Assembly: GCA_002179805.1 (NCBI GenBank)
Contig: NAVB01000113.1
Coordinates: 85,647-149,646, forward strand
From: Acanthamoeba lenticulata
Taxonomy: Eukaryota; Discosea; Longamoebia; Acanthamoebidae
Length of the DNA: 64,000 nucleotides
Direction of reading: 5' to 3'
Under the pieces are notes generated by a model. It ran no database searches. It worked only from the letters and a program-made list of their open reading frames with translations, and was not told the DNA's origin. Shown one piece after another: positions 1-13,328 of the stretch (its first letter is position 1; every line of letters starts with the position of its first letter). A program made the translations under genes and the position numbers.

Positions 1-219
1 TCCTCTTGCGCAAGAGTTGGGGTGAAGTAGTGAAGAAGGGGAGACCCACAAAAAAAAAAAAAGAGAGAACGGTTCATGTGTTGAGCAAGAGAAGGCGGAG
101 GAAGGGGATTGTATTTACAAAGCCCGAAGGGAAGGCCAAGACGGCATGAAGAGAAAGCTCCCCTCCTCTTTTCGGTAGAAACGGTGCAGTAGGCGCGGCG
201 AGGCAGGGCGGTATCACGC
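1..219. other. Intergenic, downstream of ATG8
   Basis: Downstream flank of the minus-strand ATG8 gene, including its presumed 3' UTR. It holds a 12-nt A run near position 50 and purine-rich sequence. No coding or RNA signal is recognised. Confidence 0.5.
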
Positions 220-803
<584 letters not shown>

Positions 804-1357
804 TATGGTGCAAGTTGGTTTTGGATGCTTCTATCTATCTATCAACCTCTCGCCTGGGTATTGCGGTTTGTACAAATGTCGCGTTTTGCTGGGGAGTGCA
901 GGGGACAATGTTTTCGGCTGAAGTTTCCTGGCCCGACGCCTTCACCGATTTGGCTGTTAAGGTGGCGATCGCCCGACCGAGAAACCAAGGAGAAAGTAAG
1001 GGAAAGGGCGACAGCGCAAACACATGCTCGCGTGTGGTGCTTGCCCGCGGTAGTTGTCGCGACGCACGGGCCATAAACACACGCTCGCTGTGTGTTCGCA
1101 AGTGGACACCAGCACAAGCTCGCGTGTGGTGCTGTGTGTTCGCAAGTGGACACCAGCACAAACAAATGGCCCGGTAAGGAAAATTAAACAATGCGTCGAC
1201 AGTAAAGACGCGTCCTTTGCTGGAACTGGCACGCACCAGCCACCTAAGGAAGGGAGTGGCGAGGCTTCAAGTTCGTGGCACTTCAAGAAGTCCTTTTTTG
1301 CGCTGTTATTTATTCCTTGTTTTCTTTTTTTTCTTTCGGAGACCTCCAAGGGAGGAG
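804..1357. other. Divergent intergenic region between ATG8 and the DOCK gene
   Basis: About 550 bp that must hold the promoters of both flanking genes. It contains a short tandem repeat, listed separately, and a T-rich stretch just before the DOCK start. Open frames exist here on both strands but show no recognisable protein. Confidence 0.5.
1087..1161. repeat. 44-bp tandem repeat (about 1.7 copies)
   Basis: The block containing TTCGCAAGTGGACACCAGCA occurs twice, 44 bp apart. The linking segment GCTCGCGTGTGGTGCT, at 1118-1133, is also found at 1026-1041. The repeats lie midway between two divergent genes. Function is unknown. Confidence 0.8.
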
Positions 1358-4300
1358 ATGGAGGTGGACGCCGCGTCCTTGTCCCCTAAAAGAAAGCTCT
1401 CCAAGAAAGGCATGGAAGATGATAGCGACAGCCCCTCTCCAAGGGAACAGCGAGATTCGCTTCAACAGCTGGGGAATGGCGGTGCATCGCCCACGAGGGC
1501 GAAAAGAAGCGCTAGCCAAAACGCGGCAGATGACCCCTTCGTACGGCGGCTCTCCTCGAGCCAACATCCCTCGATTTGTTTCGCTCACTCATCGTATGTT
1601 TCTTCCCCTTAAGGATGGAGACGACTTCGAGTCGCGAAGGAAGCTCTCAAGCTCGCAGGTGAATAGGGATCCCGGCGAAGAAAAAGGCCTTCCAGTCGAT
1701 GAGCCGACAACACTGTACGTCGCCAGCTCGGCATCTCCGCGCGGCACCGACGGCACCGAAGGCGGGCTTCCACCACAGCCCAGCGACCTCCCTCCGGCGG
1801 ACGAAGACGACCTCGAGCCACAGGAGCCGCCGCCCGCTCCGCCGCCCATGCCGGCCGGCGATACGGCCGATGAGGTCACCCCATTCGAGGCGCGCTTCCT
1901 CTCCCCGCTCAGTCTTGCGTCCGAGCACCCTGATATGGTCTCCTTCCCTTCGGACCTCCTCGTCGTTCGCTCCACGCCCAAGACACACCGCACCCTCAAC
2001 GCCACCAAGCCGGTGCGCCGCCTTCTTCTCCCTTCGTTTTCTCTCCTTTCCCTGCTTCACGCCGTTGGTGCGTGCGCTCATGGGATCTCGCTCCCGCAGG
2101 ACGGGACGAGGCTGGACAAGTGCGAGCCGCATGTCCAAGAGGCCTTCCGCACGTTCGCACAGGACTGGGTGGTCGTGGTGCGTCAGAACACGGCCTACTC
2201 CAAGGCCACGCCGACGGGCTCTCCGGCCACAATTTACGACCTCCCCAAGGAGAGCTTTGAGTGCAACGCTTCGGCAACTACCGTCGCCACCGCCGCCAGC
2301 ATGTCCTGCGATGCCGTGGAGCTGGAGAAGGAGGAGCTTCTGCTCGGCACCATTCCCCACCCGACCCCTCAGACGCTCACCAAGAACGCCGAGAAGAGGG
2401 TACGCCTCGTCGACCAGGTAGGGCCACTGTTCAATCCATTAACAGCTTCATGATCATGCTTGGATTTGACAGCGCGAGAAGCAATTGCCACTCTTCCGAT
2501 ACTATGACGCTGACTACAAGTGGCCAAACCACGAACGCGTTTTGTGCGAGCGCGCTCCGCCGCCAGTGCCCCAGCTCGACCCCAGGCACACCCAGCCTCT
2601 CCTTTCTCTCTTTTGGCTTTCCCAAAGCCTTCAGTGGGCCTAACCCACACGCTGCCTTGGTGGTGGTGGTGGACAGGCCGACTGTGCAACTGCTGGTCGA
2701 GTGTGTGAGCCTCGCGTTCCAACTGGGCTACATCGAGCCTTTCTTCTGCTCGATGTGTCTCTACGACTTTGGCAGGCGCACCAAGATCTCTGAGAACTTC
2801 TACTTTGATAAAAACACACAAGCGATGCTCAGCAAGCTCGGCCGACACCTTGTACGGTTCCTCTTTCTAGGGCGTGGTGGTGGATCAGGCTCCTGACACG
2901 ATCGTGGTCAACAACGACCTTGTGCAGGAGGCCATCGATCCCCGGACGCGATGTCAACAGGGCCTCTTTTCCGTATCGCAGCCCAACGATGATATTTACC
3001 TGGTCCTTCGAGTGGACAAGGTGCTGCAGGGCGACAGCACCGCGCTCGAATTGTACACAAAAACGGATATGGCACGGGCTCCTTCTCTTCTTCTGCGTGT
3101 GTCATGAGGTCGATCGCTCACTGGCTTGACTCCTTTCACTGCAGAAAGGGAAGGAATTGGAGAAGAACAAGGCCAAGGCGCAGGACTCGGCCCTCGCGTT
3201 TTGCTCGCGGCTGGGCTGCTACCGACAGGCGTTCGCCTGGGGCGCCCTGCCACTCTTCTCCCGCTCGACGCTGGCGCTTCAGGAGGTCAGTAACTTCACC
3301 CTCTACCCGGCCAACGCCAAGGACAGCATCTACGACCAGCTCCTCGAGCTTCGGGTTCGTCTCCACCGTTCTTTCCTCAACAAAGGGACGAGCTCGCTCA
3401 AATAATGGGATCGTGCAGGACCCTAAGGCCAAGCGCAAAGCCATCCCGGCCACGTGCGACGTGCGGGTCGCTCAGCTGTTGACCGACTCGTCGATCCCGC
3501 CTTTCCGGCTCGACCCGACGCTCAACCCGGTGCGGGATCCGATCACGAACCGCATCCCGACGGCCGACGGCGGTCAGGAGACCTGGGTGCACGAGATCCA
3601 AGAGTTTGGGGACAGCGGCACCTCGTGCTTCTGGAGCTACGTCAACAACCTCTACATCTACCCGGAATCTGTCGTCTTCTCGGCCCACAACCGTAAAGTC
3701 AAGGTGCGCGCCGTATCGCAGCGGCCGAGCAAGAGCCTTTGCAGAGAGCTGACGAAACTTGGGTGTATCTGTAGACAATTGCGCTCAAGGTGACGCTGCG
3801 CACCGACGATGACGCGCCGGATTCGCCTGGGCTGCCGGTCATCTTCGGCCGGTCCTCGTGCGCCGCGTTTTCTCGGCAGGCCATCGCCCAAGTGGTGTAC
3901 CACAACAAGGCGCCCACGTTCCAGGACGAAGTGAAGATCAAGCTGCCGACGCGCCTGACGGACAAGCTCCACTTGCTGTTCACGTTCTACAACGTGTCGG
4001 TCCAGCGGCCGAAGAAGGGCGAGGACGAGCTCGAGGCGCCCATCGGCTATGCCGTGCTGCCGCTTTACGAAAACGGCAAGCTGCCGGAGAACAACCAGCC
4101 GGGCGACCTCATCGGCCTTCCGATCGTCGTCAGCAAGCGACCGGACCATTACCTCTCTGAGGAAGCGCGCGCCCGCGCCGCCTATCTAGACAACGGCCGG
4201 CCGCTCTTCCGGCTGCGGCTGCGCCTGATATCCACAGTCTACCCCGAGGAACCGGCCCTCACTCAGTTCTACCAGCTCTTCCACACCGATGCCGAGCGCG

Positions 4301-7300
4301 AGCTCTCGCAGGCGCTCGATGGGTACGTAACGCAGAGACAGTTCTTGACACCACGATTGCAGGGACAACTCGCTGACACAAGTTCGTCGTGTGACCAACA
4401 GGCTGGAGAGCATCCCGCAGACGGTGGCGGTGCAGAACTTCCCCCTGCTGGTGCGCATGCTGTGCCGCGTGATGTGCGCCCACTCGCGCACGCCTGGATT
4501 CAAGGCCTTCCGCGTCCTGCTCAAAATCCTCAACCTGGTTCACGCGGCCACGCGTGAGAAGGGCGCCCTCCGCTCACGCCTTCTCCAGTCCTTTGTCTAT
4601 CATGCCTTCGATCCTGGCGATCTCGCCGATCAGGTTCGTTCCTTCGTTATTTATGTTTATTGAATTTTATAACTTATATTTAATGTCATAATGCTCACCA
4701 CTGATGGGGATGGTGGGAACGCAGCTGCCGCTGGCGATGTGCACACATTTCCTCACGTTCATCGCCGGTAAGATCAACTTTGACGAAAGTTCCGACGTGA
4801 CGACGGCCGACATGGCGTCATCCATGTGGTTCGTCTTCGACATGCTCATCAAGTCCATGGCCATCAAGCTCGACCAAGAGGGCCAGCTCTGTACCTCCTT
4901 CTCCCCCTCCTCCTGCCCTCTCTTTCCACAACGGAAGGCTAACGGCGGACCAACGCAGCGAGGGCGGACCGAAGCGCGTGGTGGAGCGCCGAGTTTGGAC
5001 GGCTGGTGACCAAGGTCGTGCAGAACCTGGTCAAGTACTACAAGTCGCACATTACCACCGAGAACTACAAGCGCTCCATCGAGCTCAACAAGGTGCCCTT
5101 TCTCCCCTTTCTTCCCTCTTCTTTGTCTCCGTTCCTCATGCGCGCGTCTATGATGTGGGGGAAATATCAGATGGTGGCTCTGTTCGTGCGTGACCTGTAC
5201 CCGGTCTTCGATCGCGGTCGCATCAACACGCTGGTGCAGATCTACGCCGAGGCCATCGCCGGTACGCCCACGCGCTGCCCCCTGGCCAGGTCGTTGCTAC
5301 AATCCAGGGAAAGCTCTTGCGGCTGACAGGGGCTCAATGCTGGTGGCGGACAGTGTCGGGCTCGGCGGAGCAAGTGTGGGCGATGGAGCTGTCCCTACTC
5401 AAGTTTGACTTTTTCAAGATCCTGTCCGACCACGAGTGCTTCATCCCGATCAATCTACCGCTGCCGTACGAACTGCAGCCGGCCGACGTAGACTTCGAGG
5501 CCATGAGCGAGCGACACCCGCAGGCGGCGAGGCTCATGCTCGAGGTGGTGCGGGGTCTGAGCGGGCCAGACACGATCAAGCTGGCGCGAGCCAGCGCCAT
5601 CTGCACGCTCAGCATGCTGCTCGCCAAGCACGACTTTGACGCGCGATATCAGGAGCCAGGGCAGCGCCAGCGCGTGGCACTGGTCTACTTCCCGCTGGTG
5701 CCGCTGCTCATCAGGTCTTTCGAGGCCATGGAGGTGTGGCACCGAGAGAGCCCTGTCATCGAGAAGCGCGGCCTGTTCATATGCCTCCTGTTCGTGCTCA
5801 AGAATATCGACCGCGCGCACCTGCGGCGATGGTGGCGCCTCGGGTCGCGCGAGCAGCGACACCGATTACTCGACCTGCTGGCCGCCTGCGCGGCCACGTT
5901 CGAATTCGACAGCGCGCACAAAGGCACCATCCTGCAGGCGCCCACGTTTGCCTTTGCCATGTCGGCCGAGAAGAAGCAGCCGGAGAGCCCGCGGAAGAAC
6001 TCGACTGACGGCGAGGAGCGAGCAGGGCAGGACCCGCTCGGGGGCAAGGAGGGCAAGCTCAACTGCGCCGTCATGATGCTCCTGCTCGACATCGTCGAGG
6101 ACTTTGTCGAGGACTTTGCCGACGAGATGGGGGCCCCAAGTGGCGAGGGCAACGCCACACTCGAGCGCGTGCTAGGCCTGCTGGTCGACTTCCTCCAGCG
6201 GCCTCTGTCGATGCGCTTCCTGGACTCGCTGTTCTCCTCCCTACGGGCTCTGCTCTCGCGCTTCCGGTCGCGCTTGTTTGCGGCCGAGAGCGCGTCGGGC
6301 CTGTACACGCTGTGCCGGCAGGTCATCCGCTACGCCAACTGCGCGTCGCCTCACGCGCGCAAGCTGGCCGCGTCGCTCCTGTTCCTGCTCATGCTGCGCA
6401 ACTACGAGGAGGTGGGCCACTTTGGTCGCATCTACACGCAGGCCACGACCGCCCTCTCGCAGCTCATCACCGAGGGTGCCATGAGCGACGACACCAACAT
6501 CCGCCAGGCCTTTGCCGCGCTGACCGAGTACGCGCTGTTTGTTTATTCGACGGCCTCCATCGCCATCGTCCCCGCGAGCCAGGCGCGCAACGAGGTCCGC
6601 CACTGCCAGCTCAAGGCCGGCTTCGCGCGGCAGGTGCAGGAACTGGCCGGCACGCTGACCAAGATCCTCCGCGACACCATCGAGGTCACCGAGCTCAAGC
6701 AGAAAGCCGACCCGGAGATGATGGCCGAGCTCTACTTCCGCATCGCCCAGGGCTATATCCACACGCCCGACCTCCGCGTCACCTGGCTCAGCGAGCTCGC
6801 CCGCTTCCACTTTTCCGAAACCAACTTCACCGAGGCCGCCCTTTGCCACATCCACATCTGCGCCCTTGTCCTCGAGTACCTCAAGCAGAACAACAACTAC
6901 CGCCTCTCGGTCAAGTGCGTCCCTCCTCCGCTCTTGTCCTTTCGCTTGTGGCTCTGCAGGCGCGTCACTGACTCGCGCTGGCGGATGCCTGGCGGCTCAG
7001 GGCCGACGACTTGTTCCACCGGATGTGCCCGGGCCTGGCCGAGATCGCCGACCAGGAAGAGGAAGGGGCGTGCCAGTCCGAGGTGTTCTCCGAGGCCGGC
7101 CTCATCTCGGAGCTCAACCTGGCGCTAGACCACCTGGAGCGGGCTGGCGCGTTCGAGTGCGCGATTGAGCTCTACGACCTGCAGATGGCCATTTACCAGC
7201 GCAACCGACAGTACAAGGAGCTGGCTGCCTGCCACAAGCAGCTCTGCCGGCTCTACACGCTCGTCTCCTCTGTCGATGACAGCAAGCGCCTCGAGAACGA

Positions 7301-8596
7301 GTTCTTCCGCGTGGGCTTCTACGGCCGGGGCTTCGGGCGCCTCGACGGCAAGCAATTCATCTACAAGGAGCCCAAGTTCACCCATCTCTTTGATTTTACA
7401 GAGAAGGTTTGTCAGCAGCTCGCCCATTGCCTGAACAACATCGTTGTCTGACTCGTTGGCCTTTTTCTCACTGAAACCAAAACAGATGAAGCACAACTGT
7501 CAAAAGACCTACGGAGTGTCGGACAGGCAGATCGAAGTGATCGACGCCACGCTCGAAGGAAAAGACCTCAACGACAAGAAGCTCTACTTGCAGATCACTT
7601 ACCTCAGGCCGCACCTGAGCGACGATGAGCTGCGGCGTCGTGTGACCGTGTTCGAGCGCAACACCAACCTGACGACGTTCCAGTACCAGGCGCCCTTCAC
7701 CAAGGCGGCCTCGGGCAAGGCCCACGCCTCGGGCGTGGCCGACCAGTGGAAGCGCAAGACGCGCCTCACGGTCGAGACCCAGTTCCCCTACATGCTCAAG
7801 CGCCTCCTGATCAAGAGCGTCACCTCGGTACCGCCTTTCTTGGCTGTGCTTCTGGTCGCGCGTCGGGCTTACTCACACTCTCGTGATTCGCAGGAGGAGC
7901 TGAATCCGCTCGAAGTGTCGATCGAGGAGATCGACAAGCGGGTGGAGACCCTCGTGACGGAGCTGGAACTGGACCCGCCCAACGTCAAGACCTTGCAGCA
8001 CGTCTTGCAAGGCAGCGCCCTGCCCCGTACGTATCTCCGTTCCTCCTGCTGAACATGTCCCTCTTCATCTGCCCGAAAAAAATGGGACGTACGTGTTAAC
8101 TTGCATCACCGGTGAAACAGAGGTGAATCAGGGCGCGACGGAGATCTGCGACGTGTTCCTGGGCAAGGGCGAGGGCAATAAGTACCAACCGGCTTTGGTG
8201 GAGCGCCTACGCGAGAGCCTCCGTCAGTTCCTCAAGGCCTGCGAGCAGGCCATCGAACTCAACCGCAAGCTCATCAGCCCCGACCAGATCCAGTTCCAAC
8301 GGTCTATCGAGGAAGGCTTCAGGTCGGGCGCCCCACGCTCCTCCCTGCGCTCCCTTGACCACCGCTACAGTCGCCTGCTCACCAGCCGCTAATGGACCGT
8401 GTGCGTGGTTGGTTGACAAAACAACAGCGATATCAAGAAGCAGATGATGCCGTACGTGCAGGCGCGGGGCGTCAAACAGATGTTGGCGTTCGACCTCATG
8501 CAGGAGACAAGCGATGACTCGGACGACAGCGAGTCAGAGTACACCGACTCCACCAGCAATCCACCCTCAGAGAGAGGCTCTCCTCGCCCTTCATAG
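1358..8596 (+). CDS. DOCK-family guanine nucleotide exchange factor (zizimin-like)
   Basis: Large multi-exon gene for a DOCK-type exchange factor acting on Rac/Cdc42 GTPases. After an acidic, Ser/Pro-rich N-terminus, a DHR-1 (C2-like) domain is visible at about 3600-4260, with NNLYIYPESVVF, ALKVTLRTDDD and VVYHNKAPTFQDEVKIKLP. A long helical middle region follows. A DHR-2 catalytic domain lies at about 6650-8400, with ELYDLQMAIYQRNRQYKELA, FRVGFYGRGFG, GKQFIYKEPKFTHLFDF and ETQFPYMLKRLLI. DHR-2 releases GDP from the GTPase; DHR-1 usually binds phosphoinositides. The GKxFIYKEP block favours the DOCK-C/D (zizimin) branch over the DOCK180 branch. The start is the ATG preceding MEVDAASLSPKRK; the last exon ends in an acidic Ser-rich tail (SDDSDDSESEYTDS). 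Family is certain, subfamily is inferred. Confidence 0.92.
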
Positions 8597-8746
8597 AGAG
8601 TTGGAAAAGTTTCCCCTCTTCGTTGAACCAAATAAGCGTGCAGCTGCTTTTTCCTTGTTGTACTCTACAGCACTCCTAAAATAATTCCACTAAATAAAAA
8701 TTGCACAAACAAAAAATCGGCAAAACAACAAATCATCTTGTAAGAG

Positions 8747-11700
8747 ATGAGAAGGAGCCAAGCGCCATCACAGAGGGGGAAGCGTCCCTTCGTGAGCCCC
8801 CTGGCAACGAACAGAGCATCCCAGACCACAGACCAAGAGACGAAAGACTCGCCGGCCAAACGAGTAAAAATCGAGAAGGCTGATGCGACGTCGCCAGATG
8901 CAACGCCAAGCGAGGTGGCCATGGAAATAGAAGCCGAGAGGTCTACGGTTGCCACGCCATCGCCCACCGCTGGCCGTCGTTCCACACCGCTGGGGGTACG
9001 GCGGTCCTTCAAGAGCCCCGCGGCAACCACTCCTCCGTCATCCTCGGCCACGAAGCCGCTCCACCGCCAGGCCACACCCGCCAACAAGAAGCCCGGCCTG
9101 GCCGATGCCGGCACACCCGGCGAGGTAGCGCGCTACTACAGGGTCATGTGGTGCAAGTACAGCCGTAAGAAGCACAAGACCTACAGCGACGGTACATGCC
9201 TGGCCTGCGTCTGCTGCTCCTCCTGCTCTCCCTCTATGTGGCAACTCACACGCGCACCTATAGGCGTGCTGGTGATCAAGGACGGGAAAGTATGCATCCT
9301 CAAGGATATGCAAGCCAAGGAAATTGGCAAGACCTCGTCCTACCCGGCCAAGGTGCTCCTCGCCTGGTGCCTTGGTGAGCCACTTTCCTCACCTGGACTG
9401 ACTTCCATGACACAGGAGCTCGTGGAGCTCGGCCCCGGCAACTCGCTCTGCTTCTCGGGCAAGGAGCTCGAGGTATGCGTTCCTCCTGCTTGCGTGCAAG
9501 TGACCAGGTCCGTCTCTGACTCTCTCTACGTGATCAGATTCTGGAGGAGATCACGCCCGAGAACTACCAGTCAGGTTCCGTCTTTCTGGACGAAATTGAA
9601 GGTGCCCTTCTCTGTTCACACCTCTTGAGTGCTCGACGGAGCTGACCTCAGGACCCGCGAACAGCCAAGAACGGCGGTGCGCCGGCGCCTGCGCTGCCCA
9701 GGTCCAAGGTGCCCACTAAGTTCAAGGCGCACACCATGGGCGGTGAAGCCAAGACCACTCCCAAGGAGATCAAACCGCGGCATGCAATCACCGAGGACTC
9801 GGTCGTGCTGTTCAATCCCACCGCTCCCGCCGACGCCAAGTGCGTTCCTCTCGCTCCACGTCGTGCTTCTGCATCAGGCCTGCCTATTCGCCACACCTCA
9901 CCTTTACACGAAATCACGCAGCGGCCCGCTCGTGGCGGTAGTTGTCGATCCCTACGTTGCCAAGTACGTGTTGGCTTGGCGGGAGGGGATTGCGGGCCAT
10001 TACGGGTCACGAGACAAGATCACCGACATTGGGGGGGGGGGTTGGTGTGGTGCAGCATCCTCCAGCCGCACCAGCGCGAGGGCGTCAAGTTCCTGTACGA
10101 GTGCACCATGGGACTACGTGGCGCCGGCCGTGGCTGCATCTTGGCCGATGAGATGGGTCTGGGCAAGACCCTCCAGGCCATCACCCTCATCTGGACGCTC
10201 CTCAAGCAGGGGTTTGGCCTCCCCTCCCTTTCTCCTCCTTTTTTGTTTCCATTTTCTTCTCGCTCTTGGCCTGCGCTGATCTCGCCTTTGGCAGGCCCAA
10301 CGGCACGCCGGCCACGAAGAAAGCCCTCGTTGTGACGCCCACGTCGTTGACCAAGGTCCACCTCTTCATTATCCATCTATTTATTTATTTTTATGTATAT
10401 TTATTTATTTTCCTGCTTATTTGCTGAATAAATGGCTCACGCCCGAGCGACACCAGAACTGGTATGATGAGGTCAAGCGCTGGCTTGGGCTCGAGCGGCT
10501 CCACGCGCTGGTGGTCGGCCAGGCGGCGGCCAAGAAGGAGGACACCCTGCGTGTCCTGGACGAGTTCAAGACTTCGCCGCTCCGCCCGTTGCTCATCATC
10601 TCCTACGAGCAGTTCCGCATCCACAGCGACTTCCTTCATGGCATCGCCGGCCTCGACCTCGTCATCTGCGACGAGGTTTGCTCCATTCCCTCACACCACC
10701 CCTCGTCGTCATCGTGCTGACCATGGGACAACAGGGCCATCGCTTGAAGAATTCGGACGCGCGCATCACCAAGTGCATCAACGGGCTCGAGACGCGGCGG
10801 AGAGTGATCATCACGGGCACGCCCATCCAGGTCCGCCTCCCCCTTCCGCTGGCAGGGTCTGGTGGGCCCGCGCGCTCACGCCAGGACGACATTGAGCGCG
10901 TTATTATTTATTAATTTATTTACTTGTTTATTTTACTGCAGAATGACCTGGACGAGTTCTTCACGATGGTCAACCTGTGCAACCCGGGGTTCATGGACCT
11001 CAAGAAGTTCCGCGACGTGTTCGCCACCCCGATCGTGCTCGGCCGCGATCCCAACGCCACGCCCCAACAAAAGCTCGAGTCCCAGTCGCGCTCCTCAGCC
11101 GTACGTCTCTCTCTCTCTCTCTCTCTCTTTCCTCCTTCCCCTTTCTCTTCGTCATGCTCAACGTCATCAACCTTGTCCTCGCCAATGCAGTTGATGAAAC
11201 GAACCGAGAATTTCATCATCCGACGAACCAAGGACCTGCTCCGCCAATACCTCCCGCCGCGAGTGGAGCAAGTCGTGTTCTGCCGGCTCTCGGAGCTCCA
11301 GGTGGACCTGTACAGGCAGTTCCTGCGTTCGGCCATGGTCTCTTCTGTCCTCTCCGGCGGGCAGCAGGCTGCCGCGCTGTCGTGCATCATCTCGCTGCGC
11401 AAGCTGTGCAACCACCCCTGCGCCATCTACCCCAAGTCCGACGTACGCGTCCCCCCCCGGTCGCTTTCGTTCTTCTTCTTCTTCTTCTTGTTTTGTGCTG
11501 ACGTGTCTGTCGGCCGAGTGCAGAGCGAAACGGTCGATCCAGAGATGAAGAAGGTGCTGGCTCTGCTGCCGGAGGGCTTCGGTGCGACAACGCACGACGT
11601 GGAGCTGTCGGGCAAGATGGAGGCGCTGGACAAGCTGCTGGTCGCCATTCGGAGCGGCACGCGCGACCGCGTGGTGGTGGTCTCCAACTTCAAGCAGTCG

Positions 11701-13241
11701 CTCGATGTCGTGCAGACCCTGTGCCGCGCGCGTGGCTACCGCTTCGTGCGGCTCGACGGCTCGACGCCCTCCGGCCAGCGCCAGACCATCGTCGACCACT
11801 TCAACGACCAGACCAACGACTACTGTACGATGGCTTAGGGCCCTCTTCAGTCCTCCTCGGCCTCTGCTAACGACGGGTCGGGTCCTGGTGGCACAGTCGT
11901 GTTCTTGCTGTCGAGCAAGGCCGGCAACGTCGGGTTCAACCTGGTGGGCTCCAATCGCATCGTCCTCTTTGATCCCGACTGGTGCGAAGAATGGCCCCCG
12001 TTTGAGTCTCTGGACATACACGAGTGTGTTGATGTGGTTTGGGCATGTGCTTTATGTGTGTGTATGTATGAGCACAGGAATCCGGCCAATGACGCGCAGG
12101 CCATGGGCCGGGTCTGGCGATATGGCCAAAAGAAGAAGTGCTGGATCTACCGCTTCGTCTCGTATGTTGGTCTCCTCTCTTGCCCTAAAGGGTAAAGTCT
12201 GCTCATCTTATGTGTTCGTGTTTGTTGTGATTCATGACAGGACGGGTACCATTGAAGGTAAACGCGCTCTTCATTTCTGCCGTGTTTGCGTTGCTCGCGT
12301 ATGCGGCCTGACGCGTCTGTGTGGGGGGGGGGATGCTGGCTACGTCACGCAGAGAAAATATTCCAGAGGCAGGTGGCGAAGGAGGGCCTCTCCAACGCCA
12401 TCGTCGACGCCAATCGCATGGCCGGCGATGCCCTCAAGGTTCTTCCCCTCCCCCTGCCCGAGGTCGTGGCTACGTCCCTCCTCTGAGGGAACCTCTCACG
12501 CAGTAGTTTTTGTTCCCCAGGCACGCTTCACAAAGGAGGAGCTGCGGGACATCTTCTCCCTCAACGAGTTCACCTTATGCGACACCCACGAGCTCTTTGG
12601 CTGCGAATGTGTCGTACGGCTCGTGACTCTGTCCCCCCCCCCTTGGTGGACACTATCGCTCATCATACTCACGGCATCACAGGATGACACGGTGGAAGGA
12701 CGACGGGCGCCTGCCAAGGCCAAGCGGAAAGGTCAGCAGGATGACGAATCCAAGTCGAAGGTGGCCCTGTGGGAGCACCGACGAGACCCCGCCACCTTCA
12801 CGGTTCGGATCTGTCCTGCTCTTCCGTCCACCTTCGTAACTCACCAACCCCCAATTTTATCTTGCAGGATCCCATATTGCAGCGCGTGGGCGAGGAGACC
12901 GACATCATCACCTTCGTCTTTCAGAAGCAGACAGAAAAGGTCGGTTGTCCTGCTCCCGTCTTTGTGAAAGGAGCTCACAAGGGATGGTTCTCCTGCAGGA
13001 TCTCGAGTTTGTGCCCGCAGAACCAACAGACGCAACCAAGAACCCAACAGAAGAAGAAGGCGCAGAGGAGGGAGCGGAGGAGGCTGACAACGAGAATGAT
13101 GAACCCGACGAAGCAGCCGATGATGCACCTGACGGCAGCCCATCAGGCGACGAGGACGAGGCCGACGATGCTGCGTACGAGGAGGACGACAACGGCGACG
13201 CGGCTGGCGACCTGGAGGACCAGTTGCTCGCCGAGCTGTAG
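8747..13241 (+). CDS. RAD54B: RAD54B-like SNF2 DNA translocase
   Basis: Snf2/Swi2 ATPase of homologous recombination, which remodels DNA and Rad51 filaments in the nucleus. The first about 120 residues are Ser/Thr/Pro-rich. A DUF2439-type domain follows ([17 protein letters not shown], then [12 protein letters not shown] and [19 protein letters not shown]), which is the feature that separates RAD54B from RAD54. SNF2 motifs follow in order: motif [12 protein letters not shown] (10139-10170), motif II DLVICDE joined to GHRLKNSD across an intron, motif [10 protein letters not shown], then the helicase C block with [29 protein letters not shown] and [19 protein letters not shown]. The C-terminus is very acidic. 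Its stop is 88 bp from the stop of convergent SMC2. Several introns carry long G or C runs. Confidence 0.93.
11106..11128. repeat. CT microsatellite inside a RAD54B intron
   Basis: An uninterrupted CT/TC run of about 23 nt directly after a GTACGT splice donor. It probably serves as, or has expanded from, the intron's pyrimidine tract. Confidence 0.9.
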
Positions 13242-13328
13242 TCTGTAGTTGAGGCAGCAACACTTCTTACAATATTGCTTCTGTACATGAATCGCGGAAG
13301 GAGAAGGGTGTCCACTGGCATCACCAGG

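Noticed and set aside
11167..12021. Long minus-strand open frame opposite RAD54B
   Set aside because: Shadow of the RAD54B helicase exons, whose motifs are unmistakable on the plus strand.
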